DNA of 64,000 nt from Serinibacter arcticus (lineage in GTDB: Bacteria > Actinomycetota > Actinomycetes > Actinomycetales > Beutenbergiaceae). The position numbers and the translations under genes were made by a program. The notes under the pieces were generated by a model. It saw nothing but the letters and a program-made list of their open reading frames with translations, made no database searches and was not told the DNA's origin. The stretch lies in NCBI RefSeq assembly GCF_003121705.1, contig NZ_PYHR01000002.1, forward strand, positions 3,968,001 through 4,032,000, in the 5' to 3' direction. Below, one piece after another: positions 1 to 7,567 of this stretch (within the stretch, counting starts at the first letter, position 1; the number at the start of each line of letters is the position of its first letter).

Positions 1-174
1 GCCTCCGCCGAGGCGCTCGAGGCGGGCCTGGACGCGTTCGAGGGCACGGTCGTCGCGGTCACGCACGACCGCTGGTTCGCCCGCGGGCTGGACCGCTTCC
101 TCGTGTTCGACGGCGCCGGCGAGGTGGCCGCGAGCGACGAGCCCGTCTGGGACGTCGCCCGAGCCGCCCGGTGA
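1..174 (+). CDS. ABC-F family ATP-binding protein, C-terminal fragment
   Basis: The window opens inside this gene; only the last 57 codons are present, ending in TGA. The fragment reads ...GTVVAVTHDRWFARGLDRFLVFDG..., the H-loop (switch) region of an ABC ATPase nucleotide-binding domain. The HDRWF form followed by a short tail is typical of the soluble ABC-F family (ribosome-associated translation factors such as EttA, or antibiotic-resistance ribosome protection proteins). The subfamily cannot be decided without the rest. The stop overlaps the GTG start of the next gene (GTGA), so the two are probably translationally coupled. Confidence 0.8.
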   Translation, partial: ASAEALEAGLDAFEGTVVAVTHDRWFARGLDRFLVFDGAGEVAASDEPVWDVARAAR

Positions 175-950
175 GACCGGACGACCGTTCGCCGGCGTTC
201 GCGGCCGCGGTGCTCGCGCACTGGTGGGGCGAGGACGCACCCCGCGAGCCCGGGACCGAGCCCGGGTCCGGGTCCGGGTCCGGGTCCGTGGGCGGGATCC
301 GCGTCGTCGTGCGCGACCTGCCCGCCCACCGTCGGTTCCAGGTGCTGCGGACCACCGGGGCGGGCGGCCTGCTGACGACGACGCCGGAGCTCGCCGCGCA
401 CCTGCGCCTGGCGCCGGGGGAGCAGCTGCACGAGGCCGCCGTCGCACGGGTGGTCGAGGACGCGGCCGCCGTCGGCGTCCACCTCAACGGCGCCGACCAC
501 GTCTTCCACCTGTCGCAGCCGGAGCGCGCCGCGGTCCGGGCGGAGGGCTCGGCCGACGGCGTGCGCCTGCTCTCGCCCGAGGACGGCGACGACGTGGCGG
601 CGTTCGCGGCCTTCGGGCGGGCGGCGCCGCCGGACGACGCCGAGGAGGCGTACGTCGAGCTGGAGCACTGGCGGGTGGTCGGGGCGTTCGACGGCGATCG
701 CCTGGTCGCCGCCGCCAGCGCCTACCCCTGGGCCGGGTCCGTGCTGGCCGACATCGGGGTGCTGACGCTGCCGGAGGTGCGGGGTCGCGGCCACGGCCGC
801 GCGTGCGTGCGCCGGTTGTCGGGCGCCGTCCTGGCGGCCGGCCACGAACCGCTGTACCGGTGCCAGCTCGACAACGCCGCCTCCGTGGGGCTCGCCCGGT
901 CGGCGGGGTTCACCGCGTTCGGCACGTGGGAGGTGGTCGTCGGCGACTGA
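171..950 (+). CDS. GNAT family N-acetyltransferase
   Basis: The product is 259 aa and starts at GTG, overlapping the previous stop. The C-terminal half carries the GNAT acetyl-CoA site: the strand ...ADIGVLTLPEVRGRGHGRACVRRL (Q/RxxGxG/A loop) around residues 195-220, then ...LDNAASVGLARSAGFTAFG, the usual last helix and strand. The first 110 residues are a less conserved domain seen in fused actinobacterial acetyltransferases. Near residue 35 there is a Gly-Ser run encoded by a perfect hexanucleotide repeat. The substrate is unknown. The gene is co-directional with the ABC-F gene. Confidence 0.8.
   Translation: MRPDDRSPAFAAAVLAHWWGEDAPREPGTEPGSGSGSGSVGGIRVVVRDLPAHRRFQVLRTTGAGGLLTTTPELAAHLRLAPGEQLHEAAVARVVEDAAAVGVHLNGADHVFHLSQPERAAVRAEGSADGVRLLSPEDGDDVAAFAAFGRAAPPDDAEEAYVELEHWRVVGAFDGDRLVAAASAYPWAGSVLADIGVLTLPEVRGRGHGRACVRRLSGAVLAAGHEPLYRCQLDNAASVGLARSAGFTAFGTWEVVVGD
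264..287 (+). repeat. GGGTCC hexanucleotide microsatellite, four units
   Basis: Four perfect tandem copies of GGGTCC lie inside the GNAT gene and encode a Gly-Ser linker. Unit changes keep the reading frame, so copy-number variation would alter only linker length. Confidence 0.8.
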
Positions 951-963
951 CCGCCGGCGAGCC

Positions 964-1923
964 TCAGGCGGCCACGGCCGTGCGCGCCTGCCACCACGCC
1001 ACGGTCTCGGCGATCGCCGTCGACCACGGCGTCGCCGTGAGCCCGAGGGTGCGCGCGTCGGCGGTGGCCGCGTCGACGTCGATCTCGAAGGCCTGCGTGA
1101 ACTGGTAGGTGACCTCGGCGATCTCCCGCACGCTCGGCGTCACGAGCCCGACGGCGGACAGGAGCCGCTGCGACATCGGGGCCAGACGCGGGGCCGTCAC
1201 CCCGGCGGCGGCCGCGACGCGGGCGACGAGGTCCCGCATCGTGATCGATCCCGCGTGGGGGGCGAGCACGACCCGGTGCCCGCCCTCGCCGTCGCCCCTG
1301 ACCGACTGCGTCGCCGCGACCATCGCGGCGGCGAGGTCGGGCACGTGCGTGAAGGCGTGGGGGAGGTCGACGTCGCCCACCGGACGGAACGTGCCGCCGC
1401 GCAGGAGCGGGAGCATCATCCGCTCACCCGCGTGCGACATCAGGACGCGTGGCCCGACGAAGTCGCCCGCGACCACCGACGTCACCCGGGCGCCCGAGAC
1501 GTCGCGGGCGGCGAGCAGCGTCCGGCGCACGGCGCCCTTGCGGCTCGGCGGGCGCAGAGGAGACGCCGCGGTGAACGGGCTCGCGGCCGGGTCGAACGCG
1601 TACAGGCTCTCCGCGGTGGCGACGGCGGCGCCCGTCCGGGCGGTGTGGGCCAGCACCCCCGCCTCCATCGTCGGCAGCATCCGGGACCACGTCCGGGCGT
1701 CGTAGGGGGCGTGGAAGGCCATGTGGACGGCGGGGGCGTCGCCGATCGCGCGGGCCACGGCGTCGTGGTCGAGCACGTCGGCGCGGACGCGCTCGGCACC
1801 CTCGGGGCCGGAACCGGAGCGCGTGACCACGCGCACCGTGCGGCCCTGGTCGAGCAGGTGCGCCGCGATCGTCGCGCCGACGGGACCGTGGCCGAGGACG
1901 ACCGCATCAGGGGTGGTGGACAT
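964..1923 (-). CDS. NAD(P)-binding Rossmann protein (epimerase/reductase-like)
   Basis: About 319 aa. The N-terminus VVLGHGPVGATIAAHL is a dinucleotide-binding Gly motif (GxGxxG) of the extended SDR/NmrA-like class. Conserved later parts include ALLARDVSG-type strands and VPDLAAAMVAA, typical of NAD-dependent epimerase/dehydratase relatives. The start at 1923 is chosen because GAGGAG (complement of 1931-1936) sits at good spacing; the open frame runs further to 1995 but would cross the operator. It is transcribed divergently from a TetR gene, with one arm of a duplicated palindrome about 20 bp upstream of its start. It is therefore probably the regulator's target. Substrate unknown. Confidence 0.75.
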   Translation of the reverse strand: MSTTPDAVVLGHGPVGATIAAHLLDQGRTVRVVTRSGSGPEGAERVRADVLDHDAVARAIGDAPAVHMAFHAPYDARTWSRMLPTMEAGVLAHTARTGAAVATAESLYAFDPAASPFTAASPLRPPSRKGAVRRTLLAARDVSGARVTSVVAGDFVGPRVLMSHAGERMMLPLLRGGTFRPVGDVDLPHAFTHVPDLAAAMVAATQSVRGDGEGGHRVVLAPHAGSITMRDLVARVAAAAGVTAPRLAPMSQRLLSAVGLVTPSVREIAEVTYQFTQAFEIDVDAATADARTLGLTATPWSTAIAETVAWWQARTAVAA

Positions 1924-1943
1924 CAGGTGACTCCTCGTCATGG

Positions 1944-2010
1944 ATGTGAGCACTGCTCTCGGATCGACGGTAGCCCTCGGCGGGTCGCATGGCAAGAGCA
2001 GTGCTCACAT
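1944..2010. promoter_or_regulatory. Duplicated palindromic operator between divergent TetR and Rossmann genes
   Basis: Two perfect 16-bp inverted copies (1944-1959 and 1995-2010) share the core GAGCA-N-TGCTC, so each copy is itself a palindrome and the pair is an inverted repeat with 35 bp between. One copy faces each gene. This is the classic layout for a TetR repressor controlling itself and a divergent target. Confidence 0.8.
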
Positions 2011-2014
2011 TTGC

Positions 2015-2020
2015 GATGAT
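2015..2020 (+). promoter_or_regulatory. -10 box (GATGAT) of the TetR gene, leaderless
   Basis: The box lies 6 nt upstream of the ATG at 2027, which has no Shine-Dalgarno sequence; transcription would begin at or next to the start codon. The operator copy at 1995-2010 occupies the region just upstream. Confidence 0.45.
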
Positions 2021-2026
2021 GGGCGC

Positions 2027-2758
2027 ATGAGCACCCCGCGCGAGCTGGCCCGCATCCGCACGATGGCCGAGATCACGCGCCTCGGCTGGCAGCACGTGGA
2101 GTCGGACGGCGCCGCCGCGCTCTCCCTGCGCGCCGTCGCGCGGGACCTCGGGATCGTCTCCTCGGCGATCTACCGCTACGTGCCGAGCCGCGACGACCTG
2201 CTGACGATGCTGATCGCCGAGGGTTACCGGGACCTGGCCGACGCCGTCGAGGCCGCACTGGCGGCGCGGGAGGCGACGGCGGGTCCGGCCGGGGCGAGGG
2301 GCCGCGCGCAGTGGCTGACGGTCAGCCACGCCGTCCGCGACTGGGCCCGACGGCGCCCCGCGGCGTGGGCGCTGCTGTACGGCTCCCCGGTGCCCGGCTA
2401 CAGCGCACCCCCGGAGGAGACGACGCCGCAGGGCACCCGCGTCGTGCTGCGCCTCGGCGCGATCCTGGCGGACGCGGCGACGCGCGGCGAGGTCGACGCG
2501 CGGATCGGTCCGCTGGCGGTCGACACCCCGCTCGCCGAACCGCTCGCGGGCTCGCTGCGCGCGATCGGCGGCGAGCTGGGCCAGGACGTGCCGCCCGCCG
2601 CGGTGGCCCAGGTGATCCTCGGGTGGACGTCGCTGCTCGGCGCCGTGAGCTCGGAGGTGTTCGGCCAGCTCGGACGGGACCCGTTCGGCGACCCCGACGC
2701 CTTCGCCGCGCTCCAGCTCGCGGCGATCGCCGACGCCGTCGGCCTGCGGGAGTCCTAG
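2027..2758 (+). CDS. TetR/AcrR family transcriptional regulator with WHG-type C-terminal domain
   Basis: 243 aa. Residues about 8-60 form the TetR helix-turn-helix (ARIRTMAEITRLGWQHV, then LSLRAVARDLGIVSSAIYRYVPSRDDLLTMLI). The C-terminal part (HAVRDWARRRPAAWALLYGSPVPGY) matches the WHG domain found in many actinobacterial TetR proteins. The open frame extends to 1940, but the start at 2027 is preferred: it fits the family N-terminus, follows a -10 box by 6 nt, and leaves the operator outside the coding region. It probably represses itself and the divergent Rossmann gene. The ligand is unknown. Confidence 0.85.
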   Translation: MSTPRELARIRTMAEITRLGWQHVESDGAAALSLRAVARDLGIVSSAIYRYVPSRDDLLTMLIAEGYRDLADAVEAALAAREATAGPAGARGRAQWLTVSHAVRDWARRRPAAWALLYGSPVPGYSAPPEETTPQGTRVVLRLGAILADAATRGEVDARIGPLAVDTPLAEPLAGSLRAIGGELGQDVPPAAVAQVILGWTSLLGAVSSEVFGQLGRDPFGDPDAFAALQLAAIADAVGLRES

Positions 2759-2761
2759 GCT
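2756..2761 (+). promoter_or_regulatory. -10 box (TAGGCT) overlapping the TetR stop codon
   Basis: TAGGCT begins with the TAG stop of the TetR gene and lies 7 nt before the ATG at 2769, giving a probable leaderless transcript for the hydrolase pair independent of the TetR gene. Confidence 0.45.
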
Positions 2762-2768
2762 GGACGGG

Positions 2769-3512
2769 ATGAGCACCCCGATCGGACCCCTGACCGTCCT
2801 GCCCGCCGCGCGCGAGGACATCGAGCTCCACACCGCCGACCACCTCACGCTCGTGGGCGAGGTCGCGCTGCCGGAGACCGCCCACCCCGTCGCCACGCTC
2901 CTGACGCTCCATCCGCTGCCCACCCACGGCGGCTACATGGACAGCCACGTCTACCGCAAGGCCTCGTGGCGGCTGCCGGCGCTCGCCGACGTCGCCGTCG
3001 TGCGCTTCAACACGCGCGGTACGTCCTCGCCGCGCGGGACGAGCGAGGGGGCCTTCGACGGCGGCGAGGCCGAGCGCCACGACGTCGTCGCGCTCCTGGA
3101 GTACGGGGAGTTCCACGACCTGCCGAACCGCTGGCTCGTGGGCTGGTCGTTCGGGACCGAGCTCGTGCTCAAGCACGGCGCCGACCCGAGCATCGAGGGC
3201 GCCATCCTGCTCTCCCCGCCGCTGCACCGCGCGAGCGACGCCGACCTCGACGTGTGGGCGGCGTTCGGCAAGCGGCTGGTGGTGCTGGTTCCCGAGCTCG
3301 ACGACTACCTGCAGCCGGAGGAGGCGCGTCGCCGCTTCGCCCGCGTCCCGCAGGCCGAGGTGATCGCGGGCGAGGGCATGAAGCACCTGTGGGTCGGCGA
3401 GACCGCCGTGAGCTGGGTGCTCGAGCAGATCCTCGCCGTCGTCAACCCCGCGGCGCTGCCGCTTCCGCGGACGTGGGAGGGGCCGGTCGAGGCCGCCCCG
3501 GAAGGAGCCTGA
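2769..3512 (+). CDS. Alpha/beta hydrolase (COG2945-like)
   Basis: 247 aa. The fold is recognised from the oxyanion-side strand ATLLTLHPLPTHGG, the RFNTRG turn, and the nucleophile elbow GWSFG near residue 125. The likely acid is in VLVPELDDYLQPEEA and the catalytic His in EGMKHLWVG. This arrangement is typical of small actinobacterial hydrolases related to COG2945. The gene is followed 1 nt later by a second alpha/beta hydrolase with its own GAAGGAG ribosome-binding site (3501-3507), so the two form an operon. Substrate unknown. Confidence 0.75.
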   Translation: MSTPIGPLTVLPAAREDIELHTADHLTLVGEVALPETAHPVATLLTLHPLPTHGGYMDSHVYRKASWRLPALADVAVVRFNTRGTSSPRGTSEGAFDGGEAERHDVVALLEYGEFHDLPNRWLVGWSFGTELVLKHGADPSIEGAILLSPPLHRASDADLDVWAAFGKRLVVLVPELDDYLQPEEARRRFARVPQAEVIAGEGMKHLWVGETAVSWVLEQILAVVNPAALPLPRTWEGPVEAAPEGA

Positions 3513-3513
3513 C

Positions 3514-4308
3514 ATGACCGAGATCGACCTGAGCGTGCCCGCGATCGACGGCGTCCCCCTCGTGCTGCTGCACGGGTTCCCGTTCGACGGCAGCATGTGG
3601 GACGACGTCGTGGAGGACCTCACCGACGCCGGCGTGCCCACCGTCGCGATCGACGCGCCCGGGTTCGGACGGTCCGAGGTGCCCGACGGCGAGCCCAGCC
3701 TCGAGCTCGCGGCCGACGCCGTCGTGGCCACGCTGGACGAGCTCGGCGTGGACCGGGCGGTCGTCGCCGGGCTGTCGATGGGCGGCTACATCGCCCTCGC
3801 GCTCGCCGAGCGCCACCGCTCCCGGCTGGCCGGACTCGCGCTGCTGGACACCAGGGCCACGGCCGACACCGACGAGGCGCGGGCCAACCGGCTCCGGGTG
3901 GCCGAGGCGGCCCTCGGCGAGGCCGGGGCCGACGCCGTCGCCCCCATGCTGACCACGATCCTCGGCGAGACGGCGCTCGAGGGCGAGCCCGACGTCGTCG
4001 AGCAGCACCGCGCGTGGCTCGCCGCCGCGCCGCCCGCCGGCATCGCGTGGGCGCAGCGCGCCATGGCTGCCCGTCCGGACCGGCTCGGCGTGCTCACCGG
4101 TGTCGGCGTCCCTGTGCTCGTCGTCCGCGGGAGCGAGGACGTCATCGCGACGCAGGGCGACGCCGAGGCGATGGCGGCCGCGGTGACCTCCGACGGCGGT
4201 GACGCCGCGCTGGTCCTGATCCCGCACGCCGGCCACATGGCGGCGACCGAGGACCCGTCGGCCGTGGCCGAGGCCCTGACGGAGTTCTGGCGCCGCTGCG
4301 CGACCTGA
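3514..4308 (+). CDS. Alpha/beta fold hydrolase
   Basis: 264 aa. It has the HG oxyanion motif (VLLHGFPFDGSMWDDV), the nucleophile elbow GLSMGGY near residue 87, the RGSEDVIAT strand carrying the usual acid, and the catalytic His in IPHAGHMAATEDP. This is the standard serine alpha/beta hydrolase plan (esterase, lactonase or C-C hydrolase); the sequence alone does not fix the substrate. It is translated from an ATG just after the previous hydrolase and converges on the carboxypeptidase gene with a 4-nt gap. Confidence 0.8.
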   Translation: MTEIDLSVPAIDGVPLVLLHGFPFDGSMWDDVVEDLTDAGVPTVAIDAPGFGRSEVPDGEPSLELAADAVVATLDELGVDRAVVAGLSMGGYIALALAERHRSRLAGLALLDTRATADTDEARANRLRVAEAALGEAGADAVAPMLTTILGETALEGEPDVVEQHRAWLAAAPPAGIAWAQRAMAARPDRLGVLTGVGVPVLVVRGSEDVIATQGDAEAMAAAVTSDGGDAALVLIPHAGHMAATEDPSAVAEALTEFWRRCAT

Positions 4309-4312
4309 GATC

Positions 4313-5002
4313 TCACTCCCAGCCGTGGGAGGCGTCCGCCCGCATGGTCGGGCACCTCTCGCCGACGGCGCCCACCAGCTCGAAGTGCCACCACTCGTTC
4401 TCGTAGGTGCGGCACAGCCCGACCTCGGACGAGCGCTCCTCCAGCCAGGCCGCGCCCTCGCGCGGGCCGACGTCGATCGCCGTCCCCGCGACGTGCGCCG
4501 AGACCTCCGGCGGCAGCACCGTGCGGCGCGCCCGGTCGAGGCCGTCCCGGGCGATCGCCTCGTCCAGCAGCCGCTGCTGCTCGGCGGCCGAGCGCCGGCC
4601 CGACGTGATGCGCAGCTCGATGCCGTCGGCGGCCGCCGCCTCCCGGGCGACGTCGAACCGGGCCAGGAGCTCGGCGTCCAGCCCTTCCGCACCGGGGACG
4701 ACCGCGCCCCGACCGCCGTCGTCGACGTCGGGGGTGGTCGTGGCCGGCACCGGCCCGGCCGGGGCCGGGCCGTCGGCGCCCGACCGTCCCACGACGGCCG
4801 GGGCGGCCAGGGCGGCCGCCGTCGCGAGGCCTCCCACCACGAGGAGACCCAGGACGGCGCGGGTCCCGCGGGCGAGGGCGAGGCGACGACGTCGTCCCCG
4901 ACCGAGGTGCTCGACCACCCCCGGGGCCGGCGTGGCGGGGGGCGTGGGGTCGTCGATCGAGGACGAGCGGGAGGAGCGGGCGTGAGCGGTGGTGGTGGCC
5001 AT
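4313..5002 (-). CDS. Membrane-anchored D-alanyl-D-alanine carboxypeptidase, M15/VanY family
   Basis: 229 aa. A single membrane anchor at about residues 47-72 follows an Arg-rich cytoplasmic segment, placing the catalytic domain outside the cell. The M15B zinc site is complete: S-x-H-x-x-G-x-A-x-D with H170 and D177, then E203 and H206 in ENEWWHFE. The family removes the terminal D-Ala from peptidoglycan stem peptides. ATG at 5002 is chosen over an upstream in-frame ATG because a GGAGG sequence lies at suitable spacing and the anchor starts soon after. It is divergent from a two-component system, with a perfect palindrome between them; control by that system is an inference. Confidence 0.85.
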   Translation of the reverse strand: MATTTAHARSSRSSSIDDPTPPATPAPGVVEHLGRGRRRRLALARGTRAVLGLLVVGGLATAAALAAPAVVGRSGADGPAPAGPVPATTTPDVDDGGRGAVVPGAEGLDAELLARFDVAREAAAADGIELRITSGRRSAAEQQRLLDEAIARDGLDRARRTVLPPEVSAHVAGTAIDVGPREGAAWLEERSSEVGLCRTYENEWWHFELVGAVGERCPTMRADASHGWE

Positions 5003-5040
5003 GCCGCCAGCCTCCGTCGCGGCGCCGCAGCCGCACATGA

Positions 5041-5071
5041 GCCCTGGGGTCACGCTCGCTGACCCCAGGGC
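5041..5071. promoter_or_regulatory. Perfect 12-bp inverted repeat in the divergent VanY/sensor-kinase promoter region
   Basis: GCCCTGGGGTCA (5041-5052) and its exact reverse complement (5060-5071) are separated by 7 nt. The position between divergent starts (5002 and 5142) and the absence of a T-run favour an operator over a terminator. The response regulator encoded next door is an obvious candidate binder. Confidence 0.6.
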
Positions 5072-5129
5072 GCACGCCGTCGGCCGCACCTCCGCCCGGG
5101 GGCCGACGAGGGACGGGCACCGACTCGCC

Positions 5130-5135
5130 TACCGT
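5130..5135 (+). promoter_or_regulatory. -10 box (TACCGT) of the sensor kinase gene, leaderless
   Basis: It lies 6 nt before the GTG at 5142; no Shine-Dalgarno sequence is present, so a leaderless mRNA is likely. Confidence 0.45.
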
Positions 5136-5141
5136 GGCGAG

Positions 5142-6422
5142 GTGCCCGACAGCAGCAGAGTCCCGTTCCCCGTCGCCGACGTCGCCACCGCCGCGATCGT
5201 CGGTGGTGGCTGGACGCTCGCCGTGGCGCTGCTGGCGCGCTCGCCGTGGTGGCACCCGAGCAGCGTGACCTCCTACCACTGGACCGGCGTGCTGCTCGCC
5301 GTCGCCGTGGCCGCGCGCCGCCGGTGGCCCGTCGCCGGGTTCTGGCTGGTGCTCGCCGGGACGGTTCTGGTCCAGCGGGCCGGGCTGCAGAGCTACTTCC
5401 AGGTGCTGCCGCTGGCCGTGGCGTCGTTCGCCGTGGTGCGGGCGGGCAGGCTCGGGTGGCTCGCCGCGCTCGTGCCGGCCGTCCTCGGCGCGGCGGCGAT
5501 GACGGTCGCCGGCTACCCGGAGCTGCTGCTCCGCCTCGTCCCGCCGTGGTCGAGCCCTGTCGACCTGCTGCCGGGCTACGGGTTCCCGCTCGTGGTGACC
5601 CGGAACTACTCGGAGCTCGTGCAGCTGGTGGCGATCGTCGTCGCCGCCGTCGTGCTCGGCCACGTCTTCCACCGGCTCGACACCGCCCGCGCCGAGCTCG
5701 AGGCCCGCAACGCCGAGCTCGTGCGGCTCCAGGGCGTCGAGGCCGATCGGGCGGTCACGGCCGAGCGCAACCGCATCGCGCGCGACCTGCACGACGTCGT
5801 GGCGCACCACGTCACGGCGATCGTCGTCCGGGCGCAGGCCGCGCGGCACGTCCTCGAGCGCCGTCCCGAGACCGGTCCGGAGGCGCTGGGCTGGATCGCC
5901 GCCGAGGGCAAGGAGGCGCTCGGGGCCATGCGCTCGATGGTGCACGTGCTCCGCGTCGACGCCCCGACGGTCACGACGGCGAACGATCTGCGGGACTCGC
6001 TGCACCAGACGGTCGAGCGGCTGCGCGCCGGCGGGCTCGACGTGACGCTCGCGATCGACCCCGCGCCGGCCGGTGCCGGCGGGGAGGTCAGCGCGGAGGT
6101 CGGCGCCGAGGTCGGCGTCGCCGTCGTCCGGATCGCCCAGGAGGCGCTGACCAACGTCGCCCTGCACTCCGCGGCGACGTCCGCCGCGGTGACGCTCGGC
6201 GGTGACGGCGAGTCCCTCGTCCTCACGGTGACCGACCCGGGTCCGGCCCTGGCCCCGCCGTCGGGCCGATCCCCGCGGGGCGGGAACGGCGTGCGCCACA
6301 TGACCGACCGAGCGGCCGCGCTCGGTGGCGAGGTGAGCGTCGGTCCGGACGGGACGGGCTGGCGGGTGGCGGCACGGCTGCCGCACGGGCGACCGACCAC
6401 CGGCACGGAGGAGGGTCGATGA
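5142..6422 (+). CDS. Sensor histidine kinase, NarL/DesK type
   Basis: 426 aa from the GTG start. The first 180 residues hold about five or six membrane segments with short loops, so the protein probably senses a membrane signal. They are followed by a short coiled coil (ARAELEARNAELVRLQGVEA) and a HisKA_3 dimerisation domain with phospho-accepting H217 in RDLHDVVAHH. A HATPase_c domain follows (N-box AQEALTNVALHS, G-box GGNGVRHMTDRAAALGG). The frame is open further upstream, but that extension would swallow the palindrome and has no ribosome-binding site. Its stop overlaps the response regulator start (ATGA), so the two are a cognate pair. Confidence 0.9.
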   Translation: MPDSSRVPFPVADVATAAIVGGGWTLAVALLARSPWWHPSSVTSYHWTGVLLAVAVAARRRWPVAGFWLVLAGTVLVQRAGLQSYFQVLPLAVASFAVVRAGRLGWLAALVPAVLGAAAMTVAGYPELLLRLVPPWSSPVDLLPGYGFPLVVTRNYSELVQLVAIVVAAVVLGHVFHRLDTARAELEARNAELVRLQGVEADRAVTAERNRIARDLHDVVAHHVTAIVVRAQAARHVLERRPETGPEALGWIAAEGKEALGAMRSMVHVLRVDAPTVTTANDLRDSLHQTVERLRAGGLDVTLAIDPAPAGAGGEVSAEVGAEVGVAVVRIAQEALTNVALHSAATSAAVTLGGDGESLVLTVTDPGPALAPPSGRSPRGGNGVRHMTDRAAALGGEVSVGPDGTGWRVAARLPHGRPTTGTEEGR

Positions 6423-7117
6423 ACGAGGCGGGGGAGCGCGAGGGCGCGCCGCTGCGCGTGGTCGTCGTCGACGACCAGCCCACGATCAGGCTGGGCCTGC
6501 GCATGATCGTCGACGACGAGGACGGCCTCGAGGTGGTGGGGGAGGCGGGCGACGGCGTCGAGGCGCTGGCGGTGGTCCGCCGGACGCGGCCCGACGTCGT
6601 CCTGATGGACGTCCGGATGCCGCGGTCGTCCGGGATCGACGCGATCCGCGCCGTCGTGGCGGACCCCGCTCTGGGGGCGGTCCGGATCCTGGTGCTCACG
6701 ACGTTCGACGACGACGAGCACCTCGCCGACGCCCTCGAGGCGGGCGCGGGCGGCTTCCTGCTCAAGGACGTCGAGCCCGTGCTGCTGCTCACCGCGATCC
6801 ACCGCGTCGCACGCGGTGACACGGTGCTCGATCCGACGATGGCCTCGCGCGTCGTGCGCGCCTACCTCGACGGCGGCGGTGCGCGACGGCGGGACGCGCG
6901 TCTCGACCTGCTCTCGCCACGCGAGGTCGAGGTGCTCCGTGCGGTCGCCCAGGGCCGGTCGAACCTCCAGATCGGTGCCGCGCTGCACTGCTCCGAGGCG
7001 ACGGTGAAGAGTCACGTGCGCTCGATGCTGACGAAGCTCGACCTGCTCAACCGCGTCCAGCTGGTGGTGTTCGCCTACGAGGCGGGTCTCCTCGTCCCGG
7101 GGGTGTCGAGCGACTGA
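6419..7117 (+). CDS. NarL/FixJ family response regulator
   Basis: 232 aa. The N-terminal receiver domain has the acidic pair in VVVVDDQP, phospho-acceptor D64 in VLMDVRMP, a conserved Thr in VLTTFDDD, and Lys in FLLKD. The C-terminal LuxR-type helix-turn-helix begins LSPREVEVLRAVAQGRSNLQIGAALHCSEATVKSHV. It overlaps the kinase gene by 4 nt and is its expected partner. The 12-bp palindrome upstream of the kinase is a candidate target. Confidence 0.93.
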   Translation: MNEAGEREGAPLRVVVVDDQPTIRLGLRMIVDDEDGLEVVGEAGDGVEALAVVRRTRPDVVLMDVRMPRSSGIDAIRAVVADPALGAVRILVLTTFDDDEHLADALEAGAGGFLLKDVEPVLLLTAIHRVARGDTVLDPTMASRVVRAYLDGGGARRRDARLDLLSPREVEVLRAVAQGRSNLQIGAALHCSEATVKSHVRSMLTKLDLLNRVQLVVFAYEAGLLVPGVSSD

Positions 7118-7157
7118 GGCCGAGGACCGACGGCGGAGGTCCGGGCGGGGACAGCGC

Positions 7158-7565
7158 TCAGCGCCGGCGGTGCCGTTCCAGCGCGGCCGACATGTCGATC
7201 GTCTCGCCGTCGCCCCCGCCCTCGCCCACGATGAGGGGCGGCGGGACGGGGAGCGGGGTGTAGCCGCGCAGGCGCTCGCGGAGCGACAGGTCGGCGCGCA
7301 GGACGTAGAAGCCGCCGTCCGTGCCGAGCGCGACGGAGCGGTCCTTCTTGAGGTACCAGCCCGTCAGGGTGGTGCGGGCGCGGCCGCCGCGGTAGCCCTG
7401 CACGGCCAGCGGCTCGGGCGCGACCGCCTCGTTCGCGGCGGTGGCCAGGAAGGCGTCGATCATCGCCTGGGCGCGGGCCGACTCGGCCGCCTTGCGCTCG
7501 TTGAGCCGACGCTCCAGCTCGAGGGCGGCCTCGCGCCGACCCTCGGCCCAGGAGGCGTCGGACAC
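7158..7565 (-). CDS. Conserved hypothetical protein downstream of DivIVA-like gene
   Basis: 135 aa, GTG start, beginning 2 nt after the stop of the DivIVA-like gene, so it is almost certainly co-transcribed. The N-terminal third is a charged helix (WAEGRREAALELERRLNERKAAESARAQAMIDAFL). The rest is a compact beta-rich segment (TLTGWYLKKDRSVALGTDGGFYVL, then RERLRGYTPLPVPPPLIVGEGG) with no catalytic motif I recognise. There is no signal peptide or membrane segment. A cytoplasmic partner of the coiled-coil protein is plausible from position only. Confidence 0.6.
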   Translation of the reverse strand: MSDASWAEGRREAALELERRLNERKAAESARAQAMIDAFLATAANEAVAPEPLAVQGYRGGRARTTLTGWYLKKDRSVALGTDGGFYVLRADLSLRERLRGYTPLPVPPPLIVGEGGGDGETIDMSAALERHRRR

Positions 7566-7567
7566 GG

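Noticed and set aside
224-1108. Second frame over the GNAT gene
   Set aside because: An Arg/Gly-rich shadow with no motif, overlapping a well supported acetyltransferase.
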